Shown here piece by piece: positions 48,170 to 56,654 of a stretch of 64,000 nt of DNA; within the stretch, counting starts at the first letter, position 1, and every line of letters begins with the position of its first letter. The notes under the pieces are model-generated. The model was not told the DNA's origin, did not search any database, and worked only from the letters and a program-made list of their open reading frames with translations. The position numbers and the translations under genes were made by a program. The stretch is from positions 62,001-126,000 of the forward strand of contig CAVXNJ010000002.1 in assembly GCA_963763135.1 (NCBI GenBank). The letters run 5' to 3'. Origin of the DNA: JANMZO01 sp963763135. Lineage in GTDB: Bacteria; Actinomycetota; Acidimicrobiia; Acidimicrobiales; JANYDT01.

Positions 48170-49236
48170 TGGAAGTCGCTTGGTTCTCAGCGTTGTGTGA
48201 CGACGACTACGAGTTTCTCGGAGTCCCCGACCCGACGCTTCGTAGCTCGTGGGAGCACTGCTCAGACATTGTGAAGCGAGCCGAGGCAAACGGTTTCGAC
48301 AACGTGCTGCTGCCCTCGGGTTACGAACTCGGTCTTGACTCCGCATCGTTCGCGGCTGCCATCGCGCCGCAGACCTCACGGATCAATCTGCTGCTCGCCG
48401 TGCGTTGCGCGGAGATGTGGCCACCGCAACTGGCCCGCCAGATTGCGTCGATCGATCGGATGGCGAAGGGGCGTCTTGTCGTGAACATCATCTCGAGCGA
48501 CCTCCCCGGTTCGGTCCTCGACAGTGGCCCCCGCTACCGGCGCAGCACCGAGGTCATGCAGATCGTACGCACGCTTCTCAATCGCGAGCCGCTCGACTTC
48601 GGCGGCGAGTTCTACCAGCTGAAGCTTCCCGTCCCCAACGTTCACACCGTCTCCGGCAAGTGTCCGCCGCTGTACTTCGGAGGGCTGTCCGAGGACGCGC
48701 GTGAATGCGCAGCAACCGCGGCCGACGTCTATCTCATGTGGCCTGACACTATTCCCGGAATCACGTCGATCATCGACGACATGAAAGCCCGCGCCGCCGC
48801 GAAGAACCGTTCACTGCGTTTCGGTTACCGAGTTCATGTCGTCGTCCGGGAAACCGAGTCGTTGGCCCGCGCCGCCGCCGATCGTCTGCTGTCGAAGCTC
48901 GACGCAGAAGTGGGCGACGCCATCCGGGCCAAGTCACTCGACTCCCAGTCGGTCGGCGTTCGACGCCAGGCTGAACTTCGGGAGTCGGCCGCATCAGGTG
49001 ACGGTTACATCGAAGACAACCTGTGGACCGGCATCGGCCGAGCCCGTTCCGGTTGCGGGGCTGCGATAGTCGGTGACCCCGACCAGGTGCTGGCCAAGTT
49101 GAAGGCGTACGAAGCGATCGGCATCGAAGCCGCGATCTTGAGTGGCTACCCGCACCTCGACGAGTGCGACATGTTCGCCAAATACGTGCTGCCGAAGCTC
49201 AACCACGCACCTATACACGTTGCCTCAGCCGGGTAA
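48169..49236 (+). CDS. LLM-class flavin-dependent monooxygenase, SsuD-like
   Basis: A 355-residue luciferase-like enzyme related to alkanesulfonate monooxygenase SsuD: ANGFDNVLLPSGYELGLDS, LLLAVRCAEMWPPQLARQIA, IDRMAKGRLVVNII, LYFGGLSEDARECAATAADVYLMWPDT, AAIVGDPDQVLAKLKAYEAIG. It needs FMNH2 from a reductase, not seen next to it. Oxidative release of sulfite from organosulfonates is possible, but no sulfonate transporter is adjacent. Confidence 0.88.
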   Translation: MEVAWFSALCDDDYEFLGVPDPTLRSSWEHCSDIVKRAEANGFDNVLLPSGYELGLDSASFAAAIAPQTSRINLLLAVRCAEMWPPQLARQIASIDRMAKGRLVVNIISSDLPGSVLDSGPRYRRSTEVMQIVRTLLNREPLDFGGEFYQLKLPVPNVHTVSGKCPPLYFGGLSEDARECAATAADVYLMWPDTIPGITSIIDDMKARAAAKNRSLRFGYRVHVVVRETESLARAAADRLLSKLDAEVGDAIRAKSLDSQSVGVRRQAELRESAASGDGYIEDNLWTGIGRARSGCGAAIVGDPDQVLAKLKAYEAIGIEAAILSGYPHLDECDMFAKYVLPKLNHAPIHVASAG

Positions 49237-49237
49237 A

Positions 49238-49260
49238 ACCCGAACCTTAGGGTTTCGGGT
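49238..49260. terminator. Hairpin between convergent genes
   Basis: ACCCGAACC pairs with GGTTTCGGGT around TTAG, with one bulged base. It begins one base after the monooxygenase stop and faces the minus-strand DinB-like gene about 95 bases on. Confidence 0.5.
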
Positions 49261-49353
49261 CGTGTGGCGAGTTTGTGGTCAGCGAACGGGTTTGTGGGCG
49301 TTGTGCATCCTGCTGGCTGCCCCCGAACCTGCAGACTGACCCGGAACCAGTGA

Positions 49354-49887
49354 CTACGCCGACGCGGCGAACGCGTCGGTCACCCACTTCCAGTGCATGC
49401 GACCATGACCCGCGTTGGCGGCGAGTACTCCGCCAACCGTGCCATCGGCCCAGGGCGCGCCCGGCAGAACCTCACCCAGCTGCTCATCGCTAAGTTCACT
49501 TAGCAATGTGAGCGTGACCGCACGCGACTCCTGACCGAGCGCGACGACCGCATCGAACGACTTGCCCGCGTGCTTCACCTGCCATTCATCGGTCATAGCG
49601 TGCACCGACGCCATGATCTCCGGCATCGTGCGCGGGTTGCCGGCATCGTCGTTGCGGAGGCCAACCGGGTTCGCATGGCCCGCGACATGGCGACGCACCA
49701 TCGCAGCGAAGTTGTGCTCGATCAGCGACAGGTGGGCCAGGTGATCAAGCGCGCTCCACATGTTCGACGGATCATGCTCGCTCGGCGTGAGCCCCCGCTG
49801 CATCTCCTCTTCGCTCAAACCTTTGAATTGGTTCAGCAACCAGATCCGGCCCTCGTGAAGTTCAATCTCAATGTCGATGCGTCGCAT
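49354..49887 (-). CDS. DinB-like/mycothiol-dependent isomerase superfamily protein
   Basis: A 177-residue four-helix protein. MWSALDHLAHLSLIEHNFAAMV gives the first metal His residues and NAGHGRMHWKWV the C-terminal His set of the DinB/MDMPI fold. These proteins bind a metal and often use mycothiol. Substrate unknown. Confidence 0.78.
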   Translation of the reverse strand: MRRIDIEIELHEGRIWLLNQFKGLSEEEMQRGLTPSEHDPSNMWSALDHLAHLSLIEHNFAAMVRRHVAGHANPVGLRNDDAGNPRTMPEIMASVHAMTDEWQVKHAGKSFDAVVALGQESRAVTLTLLSELSDEQLGEVLPGAPWADGTVGGVLAANAGHGRMHWKWVTDAFAASA

Positions 49888-50006
49888 CGGACTGGTCTAG
49901 CCGATCGGCTTCGCATCGTCCATTGCGCTGCGACTCTTGGTTTGTGTCCACACTTTGCACGAAATACGTGTCAAGCGTGGACATAAACGCTCGCTGAAGA
50001 GCGGAA

Positions 50007-51125
50007 CTACTTGGCGCAGACGGCGGCCAGGCTTCCGATTGCGCTGCCGCGGCGGGGTTCGCGAACGACGTTGAGGTCGACGCCGTTCGTGCAGTAGCCG
50101 AGTGACAGGCCCGTGGCCGGGTCGGCCCAGGCGAGTTGACCGGCGGCGCCGTTGTGTCCGAAGGCGCCGGCCGACACCGTGCGGCCCATGCCGCGAAGAT
50201 GCGACTTGCCGTCGCTGCCGGCCAACACCAGGCCGAGGCTGCGGTTCGCCGGGATGCCGGTGAGACGGTCGGGGAGCGAGTTGCGGACCACGCTTGTTAC
50301 GTTGGCGCGGATGGCCGGATCCCAGATCGTGCCGTCGTCGTGAAGGAGGCGCTGGTAGTACAGCGCGAGATCACATGCGCGCATACAACCTCCGCCGCCG
50401 GGCACGCCGACCGTGCGAGCAGCCGGGTCGTTGAACCCGAGCAACGCGGCCGGGGTCACTTCGGTGACGGGCAGCGAGTCCACGCCGAACGCCGAACGAA
50501 TTTCCTCGGTCGACGCCACATCGCCGACGGTGACCAGCTCGGCGATGTTGTCCTGCTGGTCCAACGGGATGGCGAGCAGGCGGGGGAGTCCGGCGGGCGT
50601 GGTGACCCGGTCCTGCACGACCGTGCGGAAGTCGATACCGGTCACGCGCTCGATGATCTCGGCGAGTACCCAGTGCGCACTTGTCGCGTGGTACTCGAAC
50701 GATGTGCCCGGCTCCCAGTTCAGGCGCCACTGGGCGAAGCGGGCCGTGCGACCTTCCGACGTCGCCCCGACTGGAATCGGCATCGGTGCATGCGGGAAGC
50801 CCGAGGTGTGCAGCATGACCTGCTCGACCGTGATCTTGTCCTTGCCGTTCGCCCCGAACTCCGGGATGTAATGAATGACAGGGAGGTTGACGTCGATCAG
50901 CCCGTCGCCGATGAGCGCCCACACTGCACCGGCCACGAACGCCTTCGTGCAGGAGAACACCGAGTAGCGAGTGTCGAGCGTCGCGTCGCCGAAGGCCTCG
51001 TATGCCACCAGCTCGCCGTTGAACGCGAGCGCCACCTGAGCCGACGGAAGGAGCCCTTCGTCGACCTCCTTGCGTGCTCGGGCAATGAGTGCAGCAACGG
51101 CAGCGGAATCGATCGAGGTGCTCAT
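50007..51125 (-). CDS. Beta-lactamase-fold serine hydrolase (class C/EstB type)
   Basis: A 372-residue serine hydrolase with the class C motifs: SCTK (Ser-x-x-Lys, near residue 58), EYHATSAHWVL (Tyr motif) and FGHNGAAGQLAW (the H-x-G motif replacing K-T-G). No signal peptide, so a cytoplasmic esterase or peptidase is more likely than a secreted beta-lactamase. Confidence 0.88.
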   Translation of the reverse strand: MSTSIDSAAVAALIARARKEVDEGLLPSAQVALAFNGELVAYEAFGDATLDTRYSVFSCTKAFVAGAVWALIGDGLIDVNLPVIHYIPEFGANGKDKITVEQVMLHTSGFPHAPMPIPVGATSEGRTARFAQWRLNWEPGTSFEYHATSAHWVLAEIIERVTGIDFRTVVQDRVTTPAGLPRLLAIPLDQQDNIAELVTVGDVASTEEIRSAFGVDSLPVTEVTPAALLGFNDPAARTVGVPGGGGCMRACDLALYYQRLLHDDGTIWDPAIRANVTSVVRNSLPDRLTGIPANRSLGLVLAGSDGKSHLRGMGRTVSAGAFGHNGAAGQLAWADPATGLSLGYCTNGVDLNVVREPRRGSAIGSLAAVCAK

Positions 51126-51272
51126 GGCGCCACCTTATGTCCCAGCCGGGCGAACATGCGAGGTCAGAGTCCGATGGTCGGCTTGTGTGCACTGGCGTAG
51201 TCCCGGGCTAAGAAATCGCACACACTCCGACCGGTTACACCGCTTGCTGTTTCCACCGGGCAAGATGAGGAA

Positions 51273-51761
51273 ATGCCGAGCGAACCCGACCCGATCGAGG
51301 AGATCCTCACGGCTCTCGCCGAATCGCCCGCAACCATCGAGCGGTTGACCGCTGGCCTTGCACCGGCGCTCCTTCGAACGCCTCCGGCGCACGGTGAATG
51401 GTCGGCGAATGAGCTCCTGGCCCATCTCCGAGCCTGCGCGGACGTGTGGGGCGACTGCATCTCGGTCATGTTGAACCGAGACGAGCCCACCATCAAAGCG
51501 GTGAATCCACGACAATGGATCAAGAAGGTTGACTACCCGAATATCGAGTTTCGCGGCTCTCTCGAGGCCTTTACCACCCAACGCCACAGCCTGATCGCCC
51601 AATTGACGAGCCTGACTGCGACGCAATGGGAGCGGAGCGCGACCGTAACCGGCGCCGGCAGCCCCCTCCATAAAACCGTCCATGACTATGCGTTTCGTAT
51701 GAAGAAGCACGAACGAGTCCATCTCGTCCAGTTGGCGCAGATCGTGCGGTCGTTCGGCTAG
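51273..51761 (+). CDS. DinB-like protein
   Basis: A 162-residue DinB_2-type protein: GEWSANELLAHLRACADVWGD carries the first His and KKHERVHLVQLAQIV the last. Probably a metal-dependent transferase-like protein. It is transcribed toward rpsO. Confidence 0.75.
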   Translation: MPSEPDPIEEILTALAESPATIERLTAGLAPALLRTPPAHGEWSANELLAHLRACADVWGDCISVMLNRDEPTIKAVNPRQWIKKVDYPNIEFRGSLEAFTTQRHSLIAQLTSLTATQWERSATVTGAGSPLHKTVHDYAFRMKKHERVHLVQLAQIVRSFG

Positions 51762-51784
51762 GACGAATGGTCACGAAGGGTCAC

Positions 51785-51824
51785 GAAGTGGGCCCTGCGC
51801 AGATGAAGTGGGCCCTCCGCAGAT
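51785..51824. repeat. 20-bp tandem pair related to the MITE interior
   Basis: GAAGTGGGCCCTGCGCAGAT and a one-base variant stand in tandem. The GGCCCTGCGCAGAT word also occurs inside the MITE-like element near 38550. The remainder of 51825-52010 should hold the rpsO promoter, but I see no clear hexamers. Confidence 0.5.
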
Positions 51825-52010
51825 GAGGTCCCAGGGGCCAGCTCGAGGGTCCAGTTAGGGCCCGGATCGCGTAACGACTCCCGGCTGCTAACCTTGCCGG
51901 GTTCCCTTGGACAGCTTCGTAGGGCTCACGCGACCAGATGTCGCCGAGTCGGTTTCACGACGCGAGGCTTGCCAAACGGTGTCACCTAGATAAAGAGAGA
52001 CAGTATTTCT

Positions 52011-52268
52011 ATGCCTGACAAGGCCAAAACCATCACCGAACATCGTCTGCACGAGACCGATACCGGTTCTCCGGAAGTGCAGATTGCGATCCTCACGGAG
52101 CGCATCAACCACCTCAACGACCACCTGAAGATGCACAAGGGCGATCACCACACCCGTCGTGGCCTGCTCCAGATGGTCGGTCGCCGACGTCGTCTCCTCG
52201 ACTACGTGCGCAACACCGACGTCGAACGCTACCGCGGCCTGTTGGCCAAGCACGGCCTGCGTCGATAA
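52011..52268 (+). CDS. rpsO: 30S ribosomal protein S15
   Basis: An 85-residue S15, full length: TGSPEVQIAILTERINHLN, HKGDHHTRRGLLQMVGRRRR, LLDYVRNTDVERYRGLLAKH. It binds 16S rRNA helix 22 early in 30S assembly. It precedes pnp, the classic arrangement. Confidence 0.98.
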   Translation: MPDKAKTITEHRLHETDTGSPEVQIAILTERINHLNDHLKMHKGDHHTRRGLLQMVGRRRRLLDYVRNTDVERYRGLLAKHGLRR

Positions 52269-52278
52269 CCAAGGTTTG

Positions 52279-52308
52279 ACCGAAGCGGCCCTACCCGGCC
52301 GCTTCGGT
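52279..52308 (+). terminator. Hairpin after rpsO
   Basis: A perfect 12-bp stem (52279-52290 with 52297-52308) around CTACCC, 10 bases after the stop, without a T-run. It may be a terminator or an RNA-processing site between rpsO and pnp. Confidence 0.65.
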
Positions 52309-52753
52309 GCATTCCGGGCCCGAATTTTCGGGTGCGGAATGGCACATTCGGCACTGCAAAACTGCAGGTAACGCCGAATTCCGGCTCGGTTTGGGCCGGG
52401 TCCACCGCTTCTGCGGGTGGCCGAACCAAACTACGCAGGTCGCTCGCGTTCACTCGGAAGGTCGGGTAACTCAAGCGGCGAAGCAGACCCAGTAACCGGG
52501 GCCTTCCACGGGCGGTCAGCTGCCAGTTGTGGACCACTCGCTACGTTTTCCGGCATTGCGCCGAAACGATCGGCGGGTGCTCGACAACTGGGAACTGACC
52601 AAGGCGGGCTCCAACTGCACGAACCTCTCCGGCTGGATCGGCGTCGATTTTCGATATCGAACTTCGATTTCGGTCCCGGCCGGGTTCCGAAACGTTCGGC
52701 GTGCAGCAAACCACCTGCGTCTCACGAAGAGGCGTAGCAAAAGGAGTATTCCC
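52309..52753 (+). promoter_or_regulatory. pnp upstream region
   Basis: About 445 bases without a supported gene. An open frame through it joins pnp but has no family similarity before 52754. CAGTTGT (52524-52530) and ACAACTG (52584-52590) are inverted and could form a leader stem of the kind used in PNPase autoregulation. No promoter hexamers were convincing. Confidence 0.3.
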
Positions 52754-55267
52754 ATGGCAGAAGCCAAAACCGTTTCGGCGCCCATCAGCGGCACGAACAA
52801 AACCATGACGTTCTCGACCGGCAAGCTCGCTCAGCAGAGCCAGGGTGCCGTAGTCGCCAGCCTGGGCGGCACGTCCGTCCTCACCACCGCCAACGCCGCC
52901 AAGGGCGTCCGCGATGGCATCGATTTCTTCCCGCTTACGATCGACGTCGAAGAGCGTGCCTACGCCGCCGGCAAGATCCCCGGCTCGTTCTTCCGCCGTG
53001 AAGGTCGCCCGACCGACGCCGCGATCCTCACCTGCCGCCTCACCGACCGCCCGCTTCGCCCGGCGTTCCCCGACGGTTTCCGCAACGAGACCCAGGTCGT
53101 CATCACCGTCATCGGTGCCGACCAGATCAACCCCCACGACGTGCTCGCCATCAACTCGGCCTCGGCCGCGCTGATGATCTCGGGCATCCCGTTCGAGGGC
53201 CCGATCGGCGCTGTCCGCATCGCGTACTCGACCGAGGGAGAATGGATCCCGCATCCGACCTTCGAAGAAGGCGCCGCCAGCACGTTTGAACTCGTTGTCG
53301 CCGGCCGCCTGGTCGAAGAGGGCGAGTACTCAGGCGACGTCGCCATCATGATGGTCGAGGCCGGCGGTACCGAAACCGCATGGGCTTCCTACGAAGACGG
53401 CGCCCCGAAGGTCACCGAAGACGTGGTTGCCGACGGCCTTATGGCCGCGAAGACCTGGATCAAGGAATCCATCGCACTGCAGAAGGAACTCGTCGCAGTT
53501 GCCGGTTCACGTCCGACCATGAGCTACGTGCCGGTGTTCGACTACGGCGACGACGTGATGGAAGCGGTTGAGAAGATCGGCAAGCCGATCCTCGATCCGG
53601 TCACCCAGATCATCATCAAGGCCGAGCGCAACGCCGCTACCGACGCCGCAACCTCCGAGATCGTCGCCGCTCTCGCTGACCGGTTCGCCGGTCGTGAGAA
53701 GGAAATCAAAGAAGCCGTACGTTCACTTACGAAGAAGATGGTCCGTAGTCGGGTCGTCAACACCGGCATCCGCATGGACGGCCGTGGCCCGAAGGACCTT
53801 CGCCCGATCAGCGCCGAAGTCGGCATCATCCCGACCGCTCACGGCACCGGCCTCTTCCAGCGTGGCGAGACCCAGGTCATGAACGTATGCACGCTTGCTA
53901 TGCCGAAGATGAACCAGATGCTCGACACCCTCGAGCCGGTCACCAAGAAGTACTTCATGCATCACTACAACATGCCGCCTTCGGCCAACGGTGAAACGGG
54001 TCGTGTCGGTTCGCCGAAGCGCCGCGAAATCGGCCACGGCAAGTTGGCTGAGCGGGCCCTTCTGCCGGTCATCCCGAGCCAGGAAGAGTTCAGCTACGCG
54101 CTGCGTCTCGTCTCCGAAGTTCTGGCCTCCAACGGCTCGACCTCGATGGGCTCGGTCTGCTCGTCGTCGCTGTCGCTGATGGACGCCGGTGTGCCGATCA
54201 AGGCCGCCGTCGCCGGTATCGCCATGGGCCTGATCTTCGACGACGGCAAGTACACCACCCTCACCGACATCCTCGGTTCCGAAGACGCCTTCGGCGACAT
54301 GGACTTCAAGGTCGCCGGTACGTCGGAATTCGTGACGGCTCTCCAGCTCGACACGAAGATCGACGGCATCCCGACCGACGTTCTCGCCGCCGCTCTGCAG
54401 CAGGCCAAGGAAGCCCGTCTCGCGATCCTCGAGGTCATGAACGCGGCCATCTCGGCTCCTCGCACCGAGGTCAACGAGACCGCTCCGAAGATCGTGTCGT
54501 TCGAGATCCCGATGGACAAGATCGGCGAAGTGATCGGGCCGAAGGGCAAGGTCATCAACGCGATGCAGCAGGAGACCGGCGCCGACATCACCATCGACGA
54601 CGACGGCCGCGTGGGCATCGTCTCGATCGGTTCGACCAACGGCGCAGCCGTCACCGAAGCCCGTCGTCGCATCGAGTTGATCCTTGATCCGCCGAAGGCC
54701 GAAGTCGGCGCTGTCTACATGGGCAAGGTCGTCTCCACGACCAAGTTCGGTGCGTTCGTCAACATCCTCCCGGGTCGCGACGGTCTGCTCCACATCTCGA
54801 AGATCGGCAAGGGCCAGCGCGTCAACAACGTCGAAGACGTGGTGAACCTGGGCGATGCCGTGGAAGTTCGAGTCGATGACATCGACGCTCAGGGCAAGGT
54901 TTCGCTCAGCTGGGCCGACCAGCCCGCCGGCGAGCCGGGCGCGGCCCGCGAAGACCGTGGCCCCCGTGAAGATCGCGGCGACCGTGGCGATCGCGGTGGA
55001 CGCGATGGCGGCCGTTCACGTGACGGCGGCCGCGACAGCGGTCGCTCCCGCGACGGTGGCCGTCCCGAGCGTGCCCCACGCGCCGAGGCTCCGGCCCCCG
55101 GTGGCGCTCCCGTCGTGAGCTTCGAGGAGTCCTTCGACGCCGAGATCGCCGCCGAGTTCGGTGACCTCGGACCCGCTCCGGTCGAGGCCGACGCCGCTCC
55201 CCGCAGCGGTGGCGACCGCGGCGACTCCGGTCCCCGCCGCAATCGCAGCCGCGGCCCGCGTCGCTAA
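52754..55267 (+). CDS. pnp: Polyribonucleotide nucleotidyltransferase (PNPase)
   Basis: PNPase degrades RNA 3' to 5' by phosphorolysis. ATG 52754 follows AAAAGGAG. Two RNase PH domains (PGSFFRREGRPTDAAILTCR; DGRGPKDLRPISAEVG; NGSTSMGSVCSSSLSLMDAG), then KH (IGEVIGPKGKVINAMQQETG) and S1 (YMGKVVSTTKFGAFVNILPG) domains. At 837 residues it exceeds the usual 700-740 because of a C-terminal tail of about 115 residues rich in RG/RD repeats and then acidic stretches, likely extra RNA- or protein-binding. Confidence 0.97.
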   Translation: MAEAKTVSAPISGTNKTMTFSTGKLAQQSQGAVVASLGGTSVLTTANAAKGVRDGIDFFPLTIDVEERAYAAGKIPGSFFRREGRPTDAAILTCRLTDRPLRPAFPDGFRNETQVVITVIGADQINPHDVLAINSASAALMISGIPFEGPIGAVRIAYSTEGEWIPHPTFEEGAASTFELVVAGRLVEEGEYSGDVAIMMVEAGGTETAWASYEDGAPKVTEDVVADGLMAAKTWIKESIALQKELVAVAGSRPTMSYVPVFDYGDDVMEAVEKIGKPILDPVTQIIIKAERNAATDAATSEIVAALADRFAGREKEIKEAVRSLTKKMVRSRVVNTGIRMDGRGPKDLRPISAEVGIIPTAHGTGLFQRGETQVMNVCTLAMPKMNQMLDTLEPVTKKYFMHHYNMPPSANGETGRVGSPKRREIGHGKLAERALLPVIPSQEEFSYALRLVSEVLASNGSTSMGSVCSSSLSLMDAGVPIKAAVAGIAMGLIFDDGKYTTLTDILGSEDAFGDMDFKVAGTSEFVTALQLDTKIDGIPTDVLAAALQQAKEARLAILEVMNAAISAPRTEVNETAPKIVSFEIPMDKIGEVIGPKGKVINAMQQETGADITIDDDGRVGIVSIGSTNGAAVTEARRRIELILDPPKAEVGAVYMGKVVSTTKFGAFVNILPGRDGLLHISKIGKGQRVNNVEDVVNLGDAVEVRVDDIDAQGKVSLSWADQPAGEPGAAREDRGPREDRGDRGDRGGRDGGRSRDGGRDSGRSRDGGRPERAPRAEAPAPGGAPVVSFEESFDAEIAAEFGDLGPAPVEADAAPRSGGDRGDSGPRRNRSRGPRR

Positions 55268-55295
55268 TTCGTAGCCAGCGTTTGTAGTTCCGAGC

Positions 55296-55330
55296 CGAAG
55301 GCCGGGTCCTCGTTAAGGACCCGGCCTTCG
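55296..55330 (+). terminator. Intrinsic terminator after pnp
   Basis: A perfect 15-bp GC-rich stem (55296-55310 with 55316-55330) around CGTTA, 28 bases after the stop. Confidence 0.8.
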
Positions 55331-55444
55331 CCGCGCCCGAGCCCGGGGATGCGAGTGTCGGCGGGATTTGTGTCGCCGGGCAATCGTCTTTCCGCACACC
55401 CCCAAGCCGGTCAGGCCAGTCAGGCCGGTGGGAGCCCGGGCCGT

Positions 55445-55562
55445 ACCGAACCTTGGTGGTCGTGTACCCAACTTCGGGTGCTTTGGTACACAACCTCCCG
55501 GTTTTCGCGTGTCGTGGCCGTTTTTTCGTGGGGGTTGGGTACCTTTGGCCGCCAGGTTCGGT
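55445..55562. repeat. Interrupted inverted repeat, 28-29-base arms
   Basis: 55445-55472 and 55534-55562 are inverted, with nine exact pairs at each end (ACCGAACCT and GTACCCAAC) and a mismatched middle. Near-copies of CGGGC(A/G)ATCGT also occur at about 55378 and 55573. It occupies the gap between pnp and the convergent esterase gene. Its role is unknown. Confidence 0.45.
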
Positions 55563-55613
55563 TCGGCGCGCCCGGGCGATCGTTTTCCCGCACACTCGCG
55601 GGCCTCGCGACAG

Positions 55614-56567
55614 CTAGAACTGGGCGAAGAAGGCGGCTACTTCTCGGCTTTCGCCGGGGACGCGGGTCCACACGTTGGTGATGCGCCAGCCGTCCCATTT
55701 GTGGGCGTTGTCGAGGTATTCGATGGTCGTCATCGGGACTGAGCAGCCGTCGTAGGTGGTGGTGACACGGGAGTCGGTCCGCACCACGTCGACCTTCGCA
55801 GACTCGTCGCCACAACCGTTGGCGGTCCGCCAGGCCTCGACGGTTCCGTCGAAGCCGATCCAGTCGAACTCCGGATCGCCTGGGGTCATGCCGCCTTCGT
55901 AACGGACCCGCTGGTCCTTCGCCCCGTGCATCAACAGAATCGGTACCGGCCCCGTCGGTCGAAGCGAGTTGCGAACCGTGCCGATCGTGCCCGAGCCGAC
56001 CGCGATGGCCCGCACCAGCGTTGGGTTCTCGGCGGCAAAGCGTTGCGCCATGAACGCGCCGTTCGAGAAGCCCACCATAAACACCCGGTCGCGGGGTACG
56101 TCGAATTCCACCACGAGCTTTTCGATAAGTGCGCGTAGGAAACTGACGTCGTCGGCCTTCTCCTTCCACCCGCTTCCGCAACAGAACTGGGCGTTCCAGC
56201 CGGGCTTGAGGCCTTGCTGCGTGGGCGAAAGCGCGTCGGGATAGGCAACGACCACCTCCGACGGAAACGCATTGTGCAGCGCGGTGTAATAGGCGAACTG
56301 ACGACCGTCGCCGCCAAAGCCGTGCAGGGCAAGCACCAGGCTCTTCGGCTTCGTGGTGGCGCCGCGGCGTCCCGTGACCAGGTAGGTCCGCCGGTTTCCC
56401 CCAACCACGACGGACGACCGACGATCGAGGAGCACGGCGCGGTCCCGTTGGGTGAACGCCACGAGAACGGTCAGGGCGAGCAACACCACAATGACCGTCA
56501 GAACACCGCTCAGCACAACCACGAATCGCTTCCATTTCTTCGTCAACGCCACAGTGGTATTCGACAC
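55614..56567 (-). CDS. PHB depolymerase/LpqC-like alpha/beta hydrolase, membrane-anchored
   Basis: An alpha/beta hydrolase of about 317 residues. An N-terminal membrane anchor (FVVVLSGVLTVIVVLLALTVL) is followed by the hydrolase: oxyanion motif LALHGFGGDG, nucleophile elbow MVGFSNGAFMA, ILLMHGAKDQRVRYEGG (Asp region) and a C-terminal His in LDNAHKWDGW. Secreted esterases of this type act on polyesters or feruloyl-like esters. GTG 56567 is given; GTG 56552 is an alternative. The longer frame is antisense to the M16 gene. Confidence 0.8.
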   Translation of the reverse strand: MSNTTVALTKKWKRFVVVLSGVLTVIVVLLALTVLVAFTQRDRAVLLDRRSSVVVGGNRRTYLVTGRRGATTKPKSLVLALHGFGGDGRQFAYYTALHNAFPSEVVVAYPDALSPTQQGLKPGWNAQFCCGSGWKEKADDVSFLRALIEKLVVEFDVPRDRVFMVGFSNGAFMAQRFAAENPTLVRAIAVGSGTIGTVRNSLRPTGPVPILLMHGAKDQRVRYEGGMTPGDPEFDWIGFDGTVEAWRTANGCGDESAKVDVVRTDSRVTTTYDGCSVPMTTIEYLDNAHKWDGWRITNVWTRVPGESREVAAFFAQF

Positions 56568-56654
56568 TACCGGCCGGCTTGGACGTACATCTCGAAAGCC
56601 GGGGCCGCCTCCAACGCGTCGTGTGTTCCGGGCTGCACTAACGTTGAATCCCTC

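Noticed and set aside
13319..52010. Prophage or integrative element
   Set aside because: No integrase, terminase, portal, relaxase or attachment repeat was seen; most genes are metabolic.
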